DNA from: a virus
IMG/VR virus record: IMGVR_UViG_3300009071_002372
Coordinates: 1 to 22,680 of that record
Direction: 5' to 3' (one strand)
Length of the DNA stretch: 22,680 bases
Shown piece by piece: positions 1-7,024 of the stretch (position 1 is its first letter; each line of letters begins with the position of its first letter). The position numbers were made by a program, and so were the translations under genes. The notes beneath the pieces are model-generated. The model saw only the letters and a program-made list of their open reading frames with translations, was not told the origin of the DNA and ran no database searches.

Positions 1-281
1 ACACAGTTAAGTTAGTGAGAGCAGCTGATAAATGTTTGTGGTTTGGTAGAGGCATAACAGGATATGGAGATTGGCATTTAGGTATCTATGGATACAAGCG
101 AAATGCCCTAGAAATGTATCCAGATTTGACAGGCACTCGCGAAGAACGAATAGAAGGATTAGAACAATTACGTTGGCTAAAAAATGGCTGGGATATAGGT
201 GTATTTCCTTGCGAATTTAATGGAATTGAGATTAATGCACCAGAAGATGCTGAAAAATGGAATATGAAAAAGGAGATATAA
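1..281 (+). CDS. CMP-KDO synthetase (KdsB)-like cytidylyltransferase, 5' end outside window
   Basis: The reading frame is open to the first base of the window, so this is the C-terminal part of a longer gene; the GTG at 15 is probably internal. The visible ~92 residues contain HLGIYGYKR, then a spaced [17 protein letters not shown] segment. This matches the C-terminal pattern of 3-deoxy-manno-octulosonate cytidylyltransferases (His-x-Gly-Ile-Tyr-x-Tyr, then LEQLR-x-L-x-x-G). Family members activate a sugar acid with CTP, giving a CMP-sugar for lipopolysaccharide or capsule. The N-terminal nucleotide-binding part cannot be inspected, so the substrate is unknown. A cupin and a HxGH nucleotidyltransferase follow within 1 kb, suggesting a small sugar-nucleotide group at the start of a packed operon that continues into DNA-modification genes. 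It ends 1 bp before the next start codon. Confidence 0.72.
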   Translation, partial: TVKLVRAADKCLWFGRGITGYGDWHLGIYGYKRNALEMYPDLTGTREERIEGLEQLRWLKNGWDIGVFPCEFNGIEINAPEDAEKWNMKKEI

Positions 282-282
282 G

Positions 283-507
283 ATGGCTAAACTGTATGAT
301 TTAGAGCAAATGATAATGGACTGCTGGCATGTCTGTGATGACCTAAAGGTAGTGTTCAAACAGATAGGTGATGGTGAGCGTGACCCTACACAAGATGAAC
401 TGATGAACGCCCTGATGGGTATGCAACAGGTATATCAGTGGAAATTTGAGCAACTGTTTTTTATGTATGAGCAGGTAATAAAATCACAGCGAGGAGAATT
501 GGAATGA
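283..507 (+). CDS. Small conserved phage protein, unknown function
   Basis: This encodes 74 residues, acidic and helical in appearance, with no signal peptide or membrane segment. The pattern [15 protein letters not shown] near the N-terminus, then a Met/Leu-rich middle ([13 protein letters not shown]) and [13 protein letters not shown], resembles small proteins I associate with marine T4-like phages; I know of no assigned function. The start is well supported by GGAG 10 bases upstream of ATG 283. Its end overlaps the next start by 4 bases (ATGA), so the two are probably translationally coupled. It could assist nucleotide metabolism or gene control, but nothing in the sequence shows it. Confidence 0.8.
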   Translation: MAKLYDLEQMIMDCWHVCDDLKVVFKQIGDGERDPTQDELMNALMGMQQVYQWKFEQLFFMYEQVIKSQRGELE

Positions 508-893
508 AAGCAGGTAAGGTATGGGGCACAACGGAACTTATTGAAGCCAATGGTGCTTTAGAGTTTCATCGTATTGAAATGGAAGAAGGTGGTGTCTGTT
601 CTAAACACTTACATAGATATAAGTGGAATGGATTTTATGTAGAGTCAGGCAAAATGCTTATTCGCACATGGCAACGTGACTATGATTTATGTGATGTTAC
701 AATTCTTAATGAAGGTGATTATCATAAAGTTAAACCCGGCCTTTATCATCAATTTGAGTGCCTAGAAATGGGAGTGGCTTATGAATTATATTGGGCAGAG
801 TTTAATCATAATGACATTGAACGTGAGTCTGTTGGTTATCATATGGATGATATAGATGACGATCCACACAGTGTAGATAAAATCGGTTGTTAA
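504..893 (+). CDS. Cupin-domain protein
   Basis: The 129-residue protein has a single cupin fold signature. Motif 1 spans about residues 30-50, with His35 and His37 (HLH) followed by FYVESGK. Motif 2 is PGLYHQFE at about 78-85, contributing His82. The glutamate usual in motif 1 is replaced, with Asn42 nearby, so metal binding may differ from the classical set. Cupins next to nucleotidyltransferases are often sugar isomerases or epimerases of the mannose-6-phosphate isomerase type, but this is only a possible role. The start has GAGGA upstream and overlaps the preceding stop. The tail after residue 105 is very acidic (DDIDDDP). The HxGH nucleotidyltransferase begins one base after its stop codon. 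Confidence 0.75.
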   Translation: MKAGKVWGTTELIEANGALEFHRIEMEEGGVCSKHLHRYKWNGFYVESGKMLIRTWQRDYDLCDVTILNEGDYHKVKPGLYHQFECLEMGVAYELYWAEFNHNDIERESVGYHMDDIDDDPHSVDKIGC

Positions 894-894
894 T

Positions 895-1332
895 ATGAAA
901 GTAGGATTTACATGTAGTACGTTTGATTTGCTTCACGCCGGCCATATCGCAATGTTAAGAGAAGCAAAAGAACAATGTGATTGGCTTATATGTGCATTAC
1001 AAGTTGATCCATCTTGGGACCGCGCAGAAAAAAACTCACCTATTCAAAGTGTGGTAGAAAGATATAAGCAGCTTTCTGCAGTAAAATATGTAGATGAGAT
1101 CATTGTTTATTGTACAGAATCAGATTTAGTTGATATAATAAACATGTATCCAATTGATGTACGTATACTTGGTGATGAATATAAAGACAAAGATTTTACT
1201 GGTAAAGATGAATGTCGCCGTAGAAACATTTCTTTATATTTTAATAAACGAGACCACAGATTTTCGTCATCTGATTTGCGTAAACGAGTATTTGAAAAAG
1301 AGCTAGAAAAAAATGATTCTCCAAACGGTTAA
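895..1332 (+). CDS. HxGH nucleotidyltransferase, glycerol-3-phosphate cytidylyltransferase/RfaE2-like
   Basis: The 145-residue protein begins MKVGFTCSTFDLLHAGH, the classical first motif of the cytidylyltransferase-like superfamily, with HAGH at residues 14-17 binding the nucleotide phosphates. The second signature appears near the end: RILGDEYKDKDFTG (90-103), then RFSSSDLRKR (122-131), equivalent to the RTxGISST-type motif. Length matches stand-alone TagD or RfaE C-terminal enzymes. These join CTP or ATP to a small phosphorylated alcohol or sugar; the real substrate cannot be read from sequence. With the upstream KdsB-like gene and cupin it suggests manufacture of an activated sugar or alcohol. 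The last 20 bases overlap the dCMP hydroxymethylase start. The Shine-Dalgarno site is weak, suggesting coupling to the cupin gene. Confidence 0.85.
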   Translation: MKVGFTCSTFDLLHAGHIAMLREAKEQCDWLICALQVDPSWDRAEKNSPIQSVVERYKQLSAVKYVDEIIVYCTESDLVDIINMYPIDVRILGDEYKDKDFTGKDECRRRNISLYFNKRDHRFSSSDLRKRVFEKELEKNDSPNG

Positions 1333-2014
1333 TGACATACGTCAATTTTTTATTGACGAATTAAATGATGAAGCGTTTACAATTGATAAGACAGGCCAAA
1401 GAACTGTTGAATTAATCGGCGCAAACTTTCTTGCAACTGAGCCAGCAATCTTTGGTACACCAAACGAAGATTATATTAAAAAAGAAATTGCATGGTATGA
1501 ATCACAAAGTACTAACATATATGATATTAACGGTGTAGACTCAGATGCTCCTCCACAAGCATGGCAGTATTCCAGTAATAAACACGGTGAAATTAATTCT
1601 AATTATGGCCACTTAGTATTCTCTAAAAAATACCATAACCAATTTCAAAATGCATTTGATGAATTATGGAATAACCCTGATAGCCGTCGTGCTCAGATGA
1701 TTTATAATCGTCCATCAATTTGGCTTGAATTCAATGAGCAAGGTAAGTCTGATTTCATCTGTACTAATGCACAAACATTCTATATTCGTGACGGTATCCT
1801 TTCAATGGTATCTCAAATGCGTTCTAATGATGTTGTGTTTGGCTACAAGAATGATTATGCATGGGCTCAATACCTAATGGATAAGATGGTAGCTCAATGG
1901 AACGATAGGTGCAAACTTCCAGCCAATAAGCATTTTTCTATTGATAAAGGTATGCTTACGTGGCAAGTAATGAATTTGCATGTTTACGAGCGCCACTTCC
2001 ATTTAGTTAAATAA
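1313..2014 (+). CDS. 42: Deoxycytidylate 5-hydroxymethylase (T4 gp42 homologue)
   Basis: The 233-residue protein is a thymidylate synthase-fold enzyme predicted to make 5-hydroxymethyl-dCMP from dCMP with methylene-tetrahydrofolate. It follows T4 gp42 closely over its length: KTGQRTVELIGANF (26-39), GEINSNYG (92-99), NPDSRR (121-126), SDFICTN around the nucleophile Cys150, and MRSNDVVFGYKNDYAW (169-184), ending in LHVYERHFHLV. Asp181 stands where thymidylate synthases have Asn177; in T4 the equivalent Asp179 selects dCMP over dUMP. Thus this is not a dTMP-making enzyme, a job left to ThyX at 11746. It is slightly shorter than the T4 protein (246 residues), lacking part of the C-terminal tail. 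It overlaps the upstream gene and sits in the same run as dCMP deaminase. Confidence 0.93.
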   Translation: MILQTVNDIRQFFIDELNDEAFTIDKTGQRTVELIGANFLATEPAIFGTPNEDYIKKEIAWYESQSTNIYDINGVDSDAPPQAWQYSSNKHGEINSNYGHLVFSKKYHNQFQNAFDELWNNPDSRRAQMIYNRPSIWLEFNEQGKSDFICTNAQTFYIRDGILSMVSQMRSNDVVFGYKNDYAWAQYLMDKMVAQWNDRCKLPANKHFSIDKGMLTWQVMNLHVYERHFHLVK

Positions 2015-2023
2015 GGATATGAA

Positions 2024-2707
2024 ATGAAAGAATTTAGATGTGGTCCTGTATGGGATGAAAGAATTGTAAAACTAAATCCAGCTAAAAAGATTGGTGTGTT
2101 AATGTCATCAGGAGCTGATAGCACTACACTTTTTAAACTTTTATGGGACAACTTTCCAGAAACAGAAATTAGAATTTTTAATGTACAAACTTCGTGGGAT
2201 CCTAAGAAACCTTTAATTGAAGAAATCCTTGAAAAATTAGGTGTTGATTTAGAATTAGAAATCATTGGAGAAAAGTATCATAATTGGGAAATGAAAAATC
2301 ATTTTGCTAGACTTATGCTTGCGTTTCAAGATGTAAGAAATGATGAAGATATTGAAGAACTTTATTGTGGTAATATTTTGCCTCCACATCCTCAATGGTT
2401 TCCTCGTTGGAATGTAGACCAAAAGGGAATGGCTAAGCGCCCATGGCTAACTAATGACAAATTTTGGAAGAATCCATTTGAACATGTTGAAAAATATCAT
2501 GTTATTGATTTAGGAAGACGAAATGGATTTGACGACATTTATAACACAACTATTTCATGTAACACCCACGCTACTGAACCTTGTGGTTATTGTATGGGGT
2601 GTAGAGAATTAGAATACGCATATGATCAATTAGATAATGAAGAAGGTTTGTCTCTTGATAAGTGCGCTAAAATTGCAGTAAATATGTATGGAGATATAGG
2701 ATGGTAG
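2024..2707 (+). CDS. QueC-like PP-loop ATPase (7-cyano-7-deazaguanine synthase family)
   Basis: This 227-residue protein carries a PP-loop ATP-pyrophosphatase signature, SSGADS at residues 28-33, in GVLMSSGADSTTLFKLL. Near the C-terminus is a zinc-site pattern Cys179-x7-Cys187-x2-Cys190-x2-Cys193, the spacing expected of QueC enzymes. QueC adenylates the carboxylate of 7-carboxy-7-deazaguanine and makes the nitrile preQ0, a precursor of queuosine and of 7-deazaguanine DNA bases in some phages. No QueD, FolE or Dpd-type transglycosylase is visible nearby, and the radical SAM gene at 3685 does not look like QueE. The protein could therefore use another acid as substrate. It follows gp42 after a 9-base gap, and its stop overlaps the next start by 7 bases. 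Confidence 0.75.
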   Translation: MKEFRCGPVWDERIVKLNPAKKIGVLMSSGADSTTLFKLLWDNFPETEIRIFNVQTSWDPKKPLIEEILEKLGVDLELEIIGEKYHNWEMKNHFARLMLAFQDVRNDEDIEELYCGNILPPHPQWFPRWNVDQKGMAKRPWLTNDKFWKNPFEHVEKYHVIDLGRRNGFDDIYNTTISCNTHATEPCGYCMGCRELEYAYDQLDNEEGLSLDKCAKIAVNMYGDIGW

Positions 2708-3258
2708 ACTTAGCTGAAAAATATAATCGCGCCGCTAAATCATATTATGAAGAAAAATATGTAGATGGCGGATGGGAAAACAACATTTATATGCAAGATG
2801 AGAAAGATGCTCATAAGTTTTGGATGGAAAATAGAGAAGATGGAAAATACATTTCATTAGGTGTTGGATCTGGACAAGATATTCCTATTTTAGGCTGGCC
2901 TGGAAAAGAAAATTTTACAGGATATGATTTATCTCAAGGTATGTTAGATAATGCTAAAGAAAAGTTTTCAGATCATAATTTTATTTTAGCTGATTGTAAT
3001 GAAAATATAGATGATAGCTGTGATGTTCTTGTTAGTTTATTTGGTGTACCTAATTACATAGGTCTTCCTAAGTTGATGGAGCACTATAACAATTTTAATG
3101 CTCAGCATGCTTTTTTTGTATTTTATGCAGAATGGTATGATGATGGCATTGCAGATGACTATAATAGGTACACCAAAGAAGAATTAGAAACACTGTTGTC
3201 TTCTCATAATCCTATTATTAAACAACTAAATGAGAATTATTATATCGTTAAATGGTAG
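2701..3258 (+). CDS. Class I SAM-dependent methyltransferase
   Basis: This encodes 185 residues with a Rossmann-type SAM site. Motif I is YISLGVGSGQD (50-60), the acidic post-I residue lies in FTGYDLSQGMLDNAKEKF (72-89), and FILADCNE (94-101) then DVLVSLFGVPNYI (108-120) fit motifs II-IV. No DNA-methylase catalytic motif such as DPPY or PC is visible. Small-molecule, sugar or protein methylation is more likely than base methylation. Its start overlaps the QueC-like gene by 7 bases and its end overlaps dCMP deaminase by 7, so it belongs to the same translational chain. The target is unknown; a pathway intermediate of the neighbouring nucleotide genes is a guess. Confidence 0.75.
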   Translation: MVDLAEKYNRAAKSYYEEKYVDGGWENNIYMQDEKDAHKFWMENREDGKYISLGVGSGQDIPILGWPGKENFTGYDLSQGMLDNAKEKFSDHNFILADCNENIDDSCDVLVSLFGVPNYIGLPKLMEHYNNFNAQHAFFVFYAEWYDDGIADDYNRYTKEELETLLSSHNPIIKQLNENYYIVKW

Positions 3259-3701
3259 AACGTAAAATGAAATGGGATATAAGATATTTAAAATTAGCAG
3301 AAGAAGTATCTAAGTGGTCTAAGGACCCTTCTTCTCAAATTGGAGCAGTTGCAGTAGGATCCAAAGGTCAAGTTTTATCTCAAGGATATAATGGTTTTCC
3401 TCGAGGCATAGGAGATTCTTTATCAAGATATTCAATAAGAGAAACTAAATATAAGTACATAGTACATGCTGAACAAAACGTAATTTACAACGCAACTTAC
3501 AACGGAGTATCTTTATATGGAGCTACCTTATATGTTTATGGCTTGCCTGTTTGTAACCATTGTGCTCTTGGTGTTATTCAGGTAGGAATCACAAGAGTTG
3601 TTATGTCAAAACAAAAAATAAAAGAACAATGGATTGACTCGTGGAATATGACTAAACAATTATTTGATGAAGCGGGTGTGGAATATGAATTCATTCTCTG
3701 A
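3252..3701 (+). CDS. cd: Deoxycytidylate (dCMP) deaminase
   Basis: The 149-residue zinc enzyme converts dCMP to dUMP, supplying the precursor for dTMP. The zinc site is visible: HAEQN with His72 and the proton-shuttling Glu74, and VCNHC with Cys101 and Cys104. The N-terminal LAEEVSKWSKDPSSQIGAV and GYNGFPRG (45-52) segments are standard for ComEB/phage dCMP deaminases. The usual Pro before the first zinc Cys is shifted (PVC rather than PC). A start at the ATG at 3267 (Met6, MKWDIRYLKLAEE) would match the family N-terminus better than ATG 3252; neither has a strong Shine-Dalgarno site. In T4-like phages this enzyme balances dCMP between hydroxymethylation by gp42 and dTMP synthesis, here by ThyX. 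Confidence 0.92.
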   Translation: MVERKMKWDIRYLKLAEEVSKWSKDPSSQIGAVAVGSKGQVLSQGYNGFPRGIGDSLSRYSIRETKYKYIVHAEQNVIYNATYNGVSLYGATLYVYGLPVCNHCALGVIQVGITRVVMSKQKIKEQWIDSWNMTKQLFDEAGVEYEFIL

Positions 3702-4410
3702 AATGTATTCCAAAATTATAGAAGGATATAGGTGGACAGTAATAAATATAGACACTACGCATAGATGTTTACTTCAGTGTCAATTTTGTTCACGCCAATC
3801 TGAAATTCAAGGGAAACCTATGATTTCTGATTACCGGAAATCTTATGGCGATTTAAAAACAAAAGAATTAATAAAGTTAACCGACTTCGTAAGAAGCGGC
3901 ATTTCTTTTTGTGGCCAGATTTCTGATCCGATATATCACAAAGATTTTATTTCATTGTTGTCATCAATAGATGATGTAACATATTTAGAAAAAATAGAGA
4001 TCCATACAAATGGATCTGGAAAAAAACAAGAGTATTGGGATGAACTTGTAGATGTAGCTTGGCAACTTGAAACTAGAATAGAATGGCATTTTGGTATAGA
4101 TGGTATAGATGAAAAGGCTGCTATTCATAGAGTTGGCCAAGATTTTCATTCAGCCTTTGAAGCAATGAAATATGTAGCATCAAGACAAAAAAAAGAACCT
4201 GAACATGAAAGATGGCGAGTCATTTGGCAATACATTCCATTTGCATATAATGAGCATGAAATAGTGAAAGCAAAAGAAATGGCAGATGAAATAGATGTAG
4301 AATTAATATTACTTACTTCAGGTAGGTTTACTCCTGATAGTCCAGTTGCTCCTCCTACAGATATAAACTTAATTTCTGAAAAATTGTTTGGTGAGAAAAA
4401 GAGAGTATGA
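3685..4410 (+). CDS. Radical SAM enzyme
   Basis: The ~241-residue protein has the CX3CX2C cluster motif of radical SAM enzymes, CLLQCQFC at about residues 28-35, in the context NIDTTHRCLLQCQFCSRQ. Later segments IHTNGS and WHFGIDGID fit the beta-strand pattern of the partial barrel, including a GxxSD-like binding strand. I chose ATG 3685, which overlaps dCMP deaminase by 17 bases; the frame is also open from TTG 3664 and ATG 3667, which would add seven residues. It would bind a [4Fe-4S] cluster and cleave S-adenosylmethionine to a radical. It lacks its own auxiliary-cluster domain, which appears to be encoded by the next gene. The substrate is unknown. It is unlike QueE in length and motif context. 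Confidence 0.85.
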   Translation: MNSFSEMYSKIIEGYRWTVINIDTTHRCLLQCQFCSRQSEIQGKPMISDYRKSYGDLKTKELIKLTDFVRSGISFCGQISDPIYHKDFISLLSSIDDVTYLEKIEIHTNGSGKKQEYWDELVDVAWQLETRIEWHFGIDGIDEKAAIHRVGQDFHSAFEAMKYVASRQKKEPEHERWRVIWQYIPFAYNEHEIVKAKEMADEIDVELILLTSGRFTPDSPVAPPTDINLISEKLFGEKKRV

Positions 4411-4721
4411 AACTTTATCCTCAATGCTGGTGCGTAACAATTGAAGGTGATTATAAACCTAATGATGGATTTCCTGGTGCAGGAAATGGTTTAGCCTTTA
4501 CTGCTTCAGGACATCTTCTCCCTTGTTGTTATTTAGATAAGTATCACAACTATAAAAATAATACTAAAAATTTGTGGGATGATGAATTAAGAGTTGATCG
4601 AAATGACGATCTTCTTGATATTATAGAATCAGAACAGTGGTATAATTTTCATAAAGAATTATATGAACATCCTGAAAATGCGTGTAAAGAATGTCATACG
4701 CATTGCTCTAAACCAAAATAA
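4407..4721 (+). CDS. SPASM-like iron-sulfur protein, partner of the radical SAM enzyme
   Basis: The 104-residue protein is rich in cysteines arranged like a SPASM or twitch auxiliary-cluster domain: Cys7 and Cys9, a FTASGHLLPCC segment with Cys40 and Cys41, then CKECHTHC with Cys93, Cys96 and Cys100. SPASM domains are normally fused to the C-terminus of radical SAM enzymes, as in peptide-modifying maturases, with a 'dGxxxPC' strand exactly like the one here. Here the domain is a separate reading frame starting in an ATGA overlap with the upstream stop, in the -1 frame relative to it. I infer a split two-subunit enzyme; a sequencing error or a programmed frameshift that fuses them is the alternative. 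It is the last gene before promoter 4735. Confidence 0.75.
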   Translation: MKLYPQCWCVTIEGDYKPNDGFPGAGNGLAFTASGHLLPCCYLDKYHNYKNNTKNLWDDELRVDRNDDLLDIIESEQWYNFHKELYEHPENACKECHTHCSKPK

Positions 4722-4734
4722 TAAAAAAAAATAG

Positions 4735-4763
4735 TTTACATTTGTGTAAAAATATGTTAGAAT
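4735..4763 (+). promoter_or_regulatory. Sigma70-type promoter, member of a five-copy family
   Basis: The -35 box TTTACA (4735-4740) and -10 box TAGAAT (4758-4763) are 17 bases apart, with TATGT just before the -10. It shares the layout of the four other promoters listed here, though it has TATGT rather than TATGG. It lies in the only sizeable gap between 283 and 12640 and would give a ~50-base leader before the glycosyltransferase start at 4821. An AAAAAAATAGT tract directly upstream recurs before the tmRNA promoter. Confidence 0.7.
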
Positions 4764-4820
4764 TATATTTAATAATCATAAATACGTATATCACACACTT
4801 GTAAATTTAAGGAATCATAA

Positions 4821-6068
4821 ATGACTAGAATTGCTATTATCCTTGGCCGTGGTACTGAAGGCTGCGGTGTAACACAATGTGCTATTCAAATGCAAAAAGT
4901 TACAGATGCTGATATTTTCTCAGCCGTTGATAAAAAATGGGGACGAGCAAAGGGATTAGAAATAGATCAAAAAGAATTTGTAATGGGTACGCAGTGGGAA
5001 TTAACTGCAGACACTATTAATTCAATGTATGATTTAGCAATCATTTATTCAGTACCTTCTAAGTCTCACCCACAAGATTGTCAAGATAATTTTGTGCCAT
5101 TCTTAAAAAGATTAAAGATACGTAAAGCATTTATTAATGTAGACCATAAAGCTGCTTCAATAGCACGTAATGCTAATCTAAAAGAAGTTTGCGAAAACGT
5201 TGATGTCATTATGACTCACAGTCTTGAAAATGATTTCTCAAAATTTATGAAGAAACATAAAATTCAAACTCCATTAACTAAGATGGGTTTAGGTTTTGAC
5301 TATGATAACCATCGTCAAAAATATTGGAGGCCAATTGAAGAACAGCAACATAATATGGTTCGTTGGATTGGACGTACTGCAATGTGGAAAGGCCCTAGCT
5401 TGATGATTGATTTTCATCAGGATGCATTAATGGATCAAGGATTCATAACTGTTCTTGAAGGTCTAGAAGCTTCGATACAATATCCGCTTGTTTTATATCG
5501 TGATAATAAAGAAGAAAATCCAGTTGATCGTCGTATAGTTGAAAATCATTTTAGACCAGAAAAGAAATTTAATGAAGTTAAGTTTACTTCTGATTTATAT
5601 GGTAAAGAACAAACTAACAAAGGCGCTTATCTATATCCTCAATACATAAATAATGAAGCAATGATGAGGATGGCACGTTCAGCTTTTGGTTCTGATTTAT
5701 ATTTTTTAAAAGCAGAACACTATGGTAATAATATTGAAAATTGTCACGCTGAATGCATCGCATCTGGCACTGTACCATTATTCCATAAACACTTTTGTGA
5801 TAACGTAATACATCCTGTACAGGGTGATCCTATTAGTCAATGCAATAATTCCGGCACTCTTGGTGTTGACTATACTAACTTTAAAGAGTGTCAAGAAATA
5901 ATGACAAAACTCAAAAACGATCCGTCTATGAGAGATGATTGGAGAGAAATGGCATTTGAATTTTGGAGACAGCATTCTAATGGTAAAGATGTTGTAAATG
6001 AAATTATTGATCTTGCTATTAACACAACTGAAAACCAACCACAAGGACTAGAGGAATTTTTCGTATGA
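4821..6068 (+). CDS. DNA alpha-glycosyltransferase, T4 alpha-glucosyltransferase-like
   Basis: This is a 415-residue GT-B glycosyltransferase; T4 Agt is about 400. It matches T4 alpha-glucosyltransferase in order: an N-terminal GRGTEGCGVT (9-18; T4 ARGLEGCGVT), a SVPS strand (77-80), a VDHKAASIARNANL region (107-120), VDVIMTHS (127-134), RWIGRTAMWKG (181-191; T4 RWIGRTTTWKG), VLEGLE (211-216), and a C-terminal ECIASGTVPLF (311-321; T4 GACGTIPVF). The family transfers glucose from UDP-glucose to 5-hydroxymethylcytosine in DNA. Residues around 220-275 differ more from T4, so donor sugar may differ. The adjacent UDP-glucuronate epimerase and UDP-glucose dehydrogenase genes point to a non-glucose donor. 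RBS GGAA is present; the next gene overlaps by an ATGA. Confidence 0.88.
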   Translation: MTRIAIILGRGTEGCGVTQCAIQMQKVTDADIFSAVDKKWGRAKGLEIDQKEFVMGTQWELTADTINSMYDLAIIYSVPSKSHPQDCQDNFVPFLKRLKIRKAFINVDHKAASIARNANLKEVCENVDVIMTHSLENDFSKFMKKHKIQTPLTKMGLGFDYDNHRQKYWRPIEEQQHNMVRWIGRTAMWKGPSLMIDFHQDALMDQGFITVLEGLEASIQYPLVLYRDNKEENPVDRRIVENHFRPEKKFNEVKFTSDLYGKEQTNKGAYLYPQYINNEAMMRMARSAFGSDLYFLKAEHYGNNIENCHAECIASGTVPLFHKHFCDNVIHPVQGDPISQCNNSGTLGVDYTNFKECQEIMTKLKNDPSMRDDWREMAFEFWRQHSNGKDVVNEIIDLAINTTENQPQGLEEFFV

Positions 6069-7024
6069 AAATTTTAGTAACAGGAATTGCCGGTATGATC
6101 GGCTTCCACGCAGCCAAGCACTTCGCAGAAAACAAATGGGAAGTATGTGGCTTAGACAATTTTAATGATTATTACGATCCACAATTAAAAGAAGATCGTG
6201 CTAACATTTTACAAGAAGAATATAATGTTCCTATTATGCGAGGGGACATTGAAGCATTTAAAGAAATTAATAACAACACGTCATTCATGAAAGATGTAGA
6301 TATTGTATTGCACTTAGCTGCATATGCAAATCCAAGACACGCGCTAGAAGAACCACAACCATACATTGATACTAACATAACTGGAACTCAGCGTATTATA
6401 GAAGTATGTGAAGAACTAAACATACCAGTTGTGTATGCATCAAGCTCATGTGTTATGCATGGTCAGCCTTTACCTTGGAATGAACATGATCGACCAGATT
6501 TACAAAACAATCCATACGGCTGGTCTAAACGAGTAAATGAATGTCAATTTGCTCATTCTAATATTCCACGTTCAGCTGGTCTTCGTTTCTTTACAGTGTA
6601 TGGTCCATATGGTCGACCAGACATGGCTCTATTTAAATTTACAGATGGAATTGTAAAAGGCGAACCAATTACACTTTATAACTATGGTGACATGAAACGT
6701 GATTTTACCTATGTACAAGACATCGTAAATGGTATAGAATTAGTAGTAGATAAAGCTGTAAACGAACATAACCAAGATTGGCATGAGATTTACAATATTG
6801 GCTATGGCGAACAAGTTAATCTATTAGATTTTGTAGATGAGATTGAACAAAATCTTGCTAGGAAAGCAATTAGAGAATTTGCCCCTAAGCATCCTGCAGA
6901 TGTCCCTGAGACGTGGTCTGACACTACTAAGTTACAAGCGTTAGGTTATAATCCTAAAACTTCTATAAACGATGGTGTTAAAGAATTTGTTACTTGGTAT
7001 AAGAGTTATTATGGAGTGAATTAA
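6065..7024 (+). CDS. UDP-glucuronate 4-epimerase-like NAD-dependent sugar epimerase
   Basis: The 319-residue extended short-chain dehydrogenase begins with an NAD-binding TGIAGMIG (6-13) and Asp31, and has Ser126-128 with Tyr151-x3-Lys155 as the catalytic set. LDNFNDYYDPQLKEDR (30-45), RFFTVYGPYGRPDMALFKFT (174-193), NYGDMKRDFTYVQDIV (206-221) and a C-terminal DVPETWSD are hallmarks of UDP-glucuronate 4-epimerases (CapI type), which make UDP-galacturonate. Decarboxylases and dehydratases of the same superfamily usually lack the DNFNDYYD segment. The gene begins inside the end of the DNA glycosyltransferase gene and is followed immediately by a UDP-glucose dehydrogenase, the enzyme that makes its expected substrate. 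Substrate specificity is inferred from family motifs only. Confidence 0.87.
   Translation: MKILVTGIAGMIGFHAAKHFAENKWEVCGLDNFNDYYDPQLKEDRANILQEEYNVPIMRGDIEAFKEINNNTSFMKDVDIVLHLAAYANPRHALEEPQPYIDTNITGTQRIIEVCEELNIPVVYASSSCVMHGQPLPWNEHDRPDLQNNPYGWSKRVNECQFAHSNIPRSAGLRFFTVYGPYGRPDMALFKFTDGIVKGEPITLYNYGDMKRDFTYVQDIVNGIELVVDKAVNEHNQDWHEIYNIGYGEQVNLLDFVDEIEQNLARKAIREFAPKHPADVPETWSDTTKLQALGYNPKTSINDGVKEFVTWYKSYYGVN

Noticed and set aside
3664-3684. TTG 3664 or ATG 3667 as start of the radical SAM gene
   Set aside because: They lengthen the overlap with dCMP deaminase without adding conserved residues or a better ribosome site.
4390-4412. Programmed -1 frameshift fusing the radical SAM and SPASM-like genes
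   Set aside because: The A-run near the junction does not make a proper X-XXY-YYZ slippery heptamer, and the ATGA overlap explains coupling more simply. It is kept only as an alternative.
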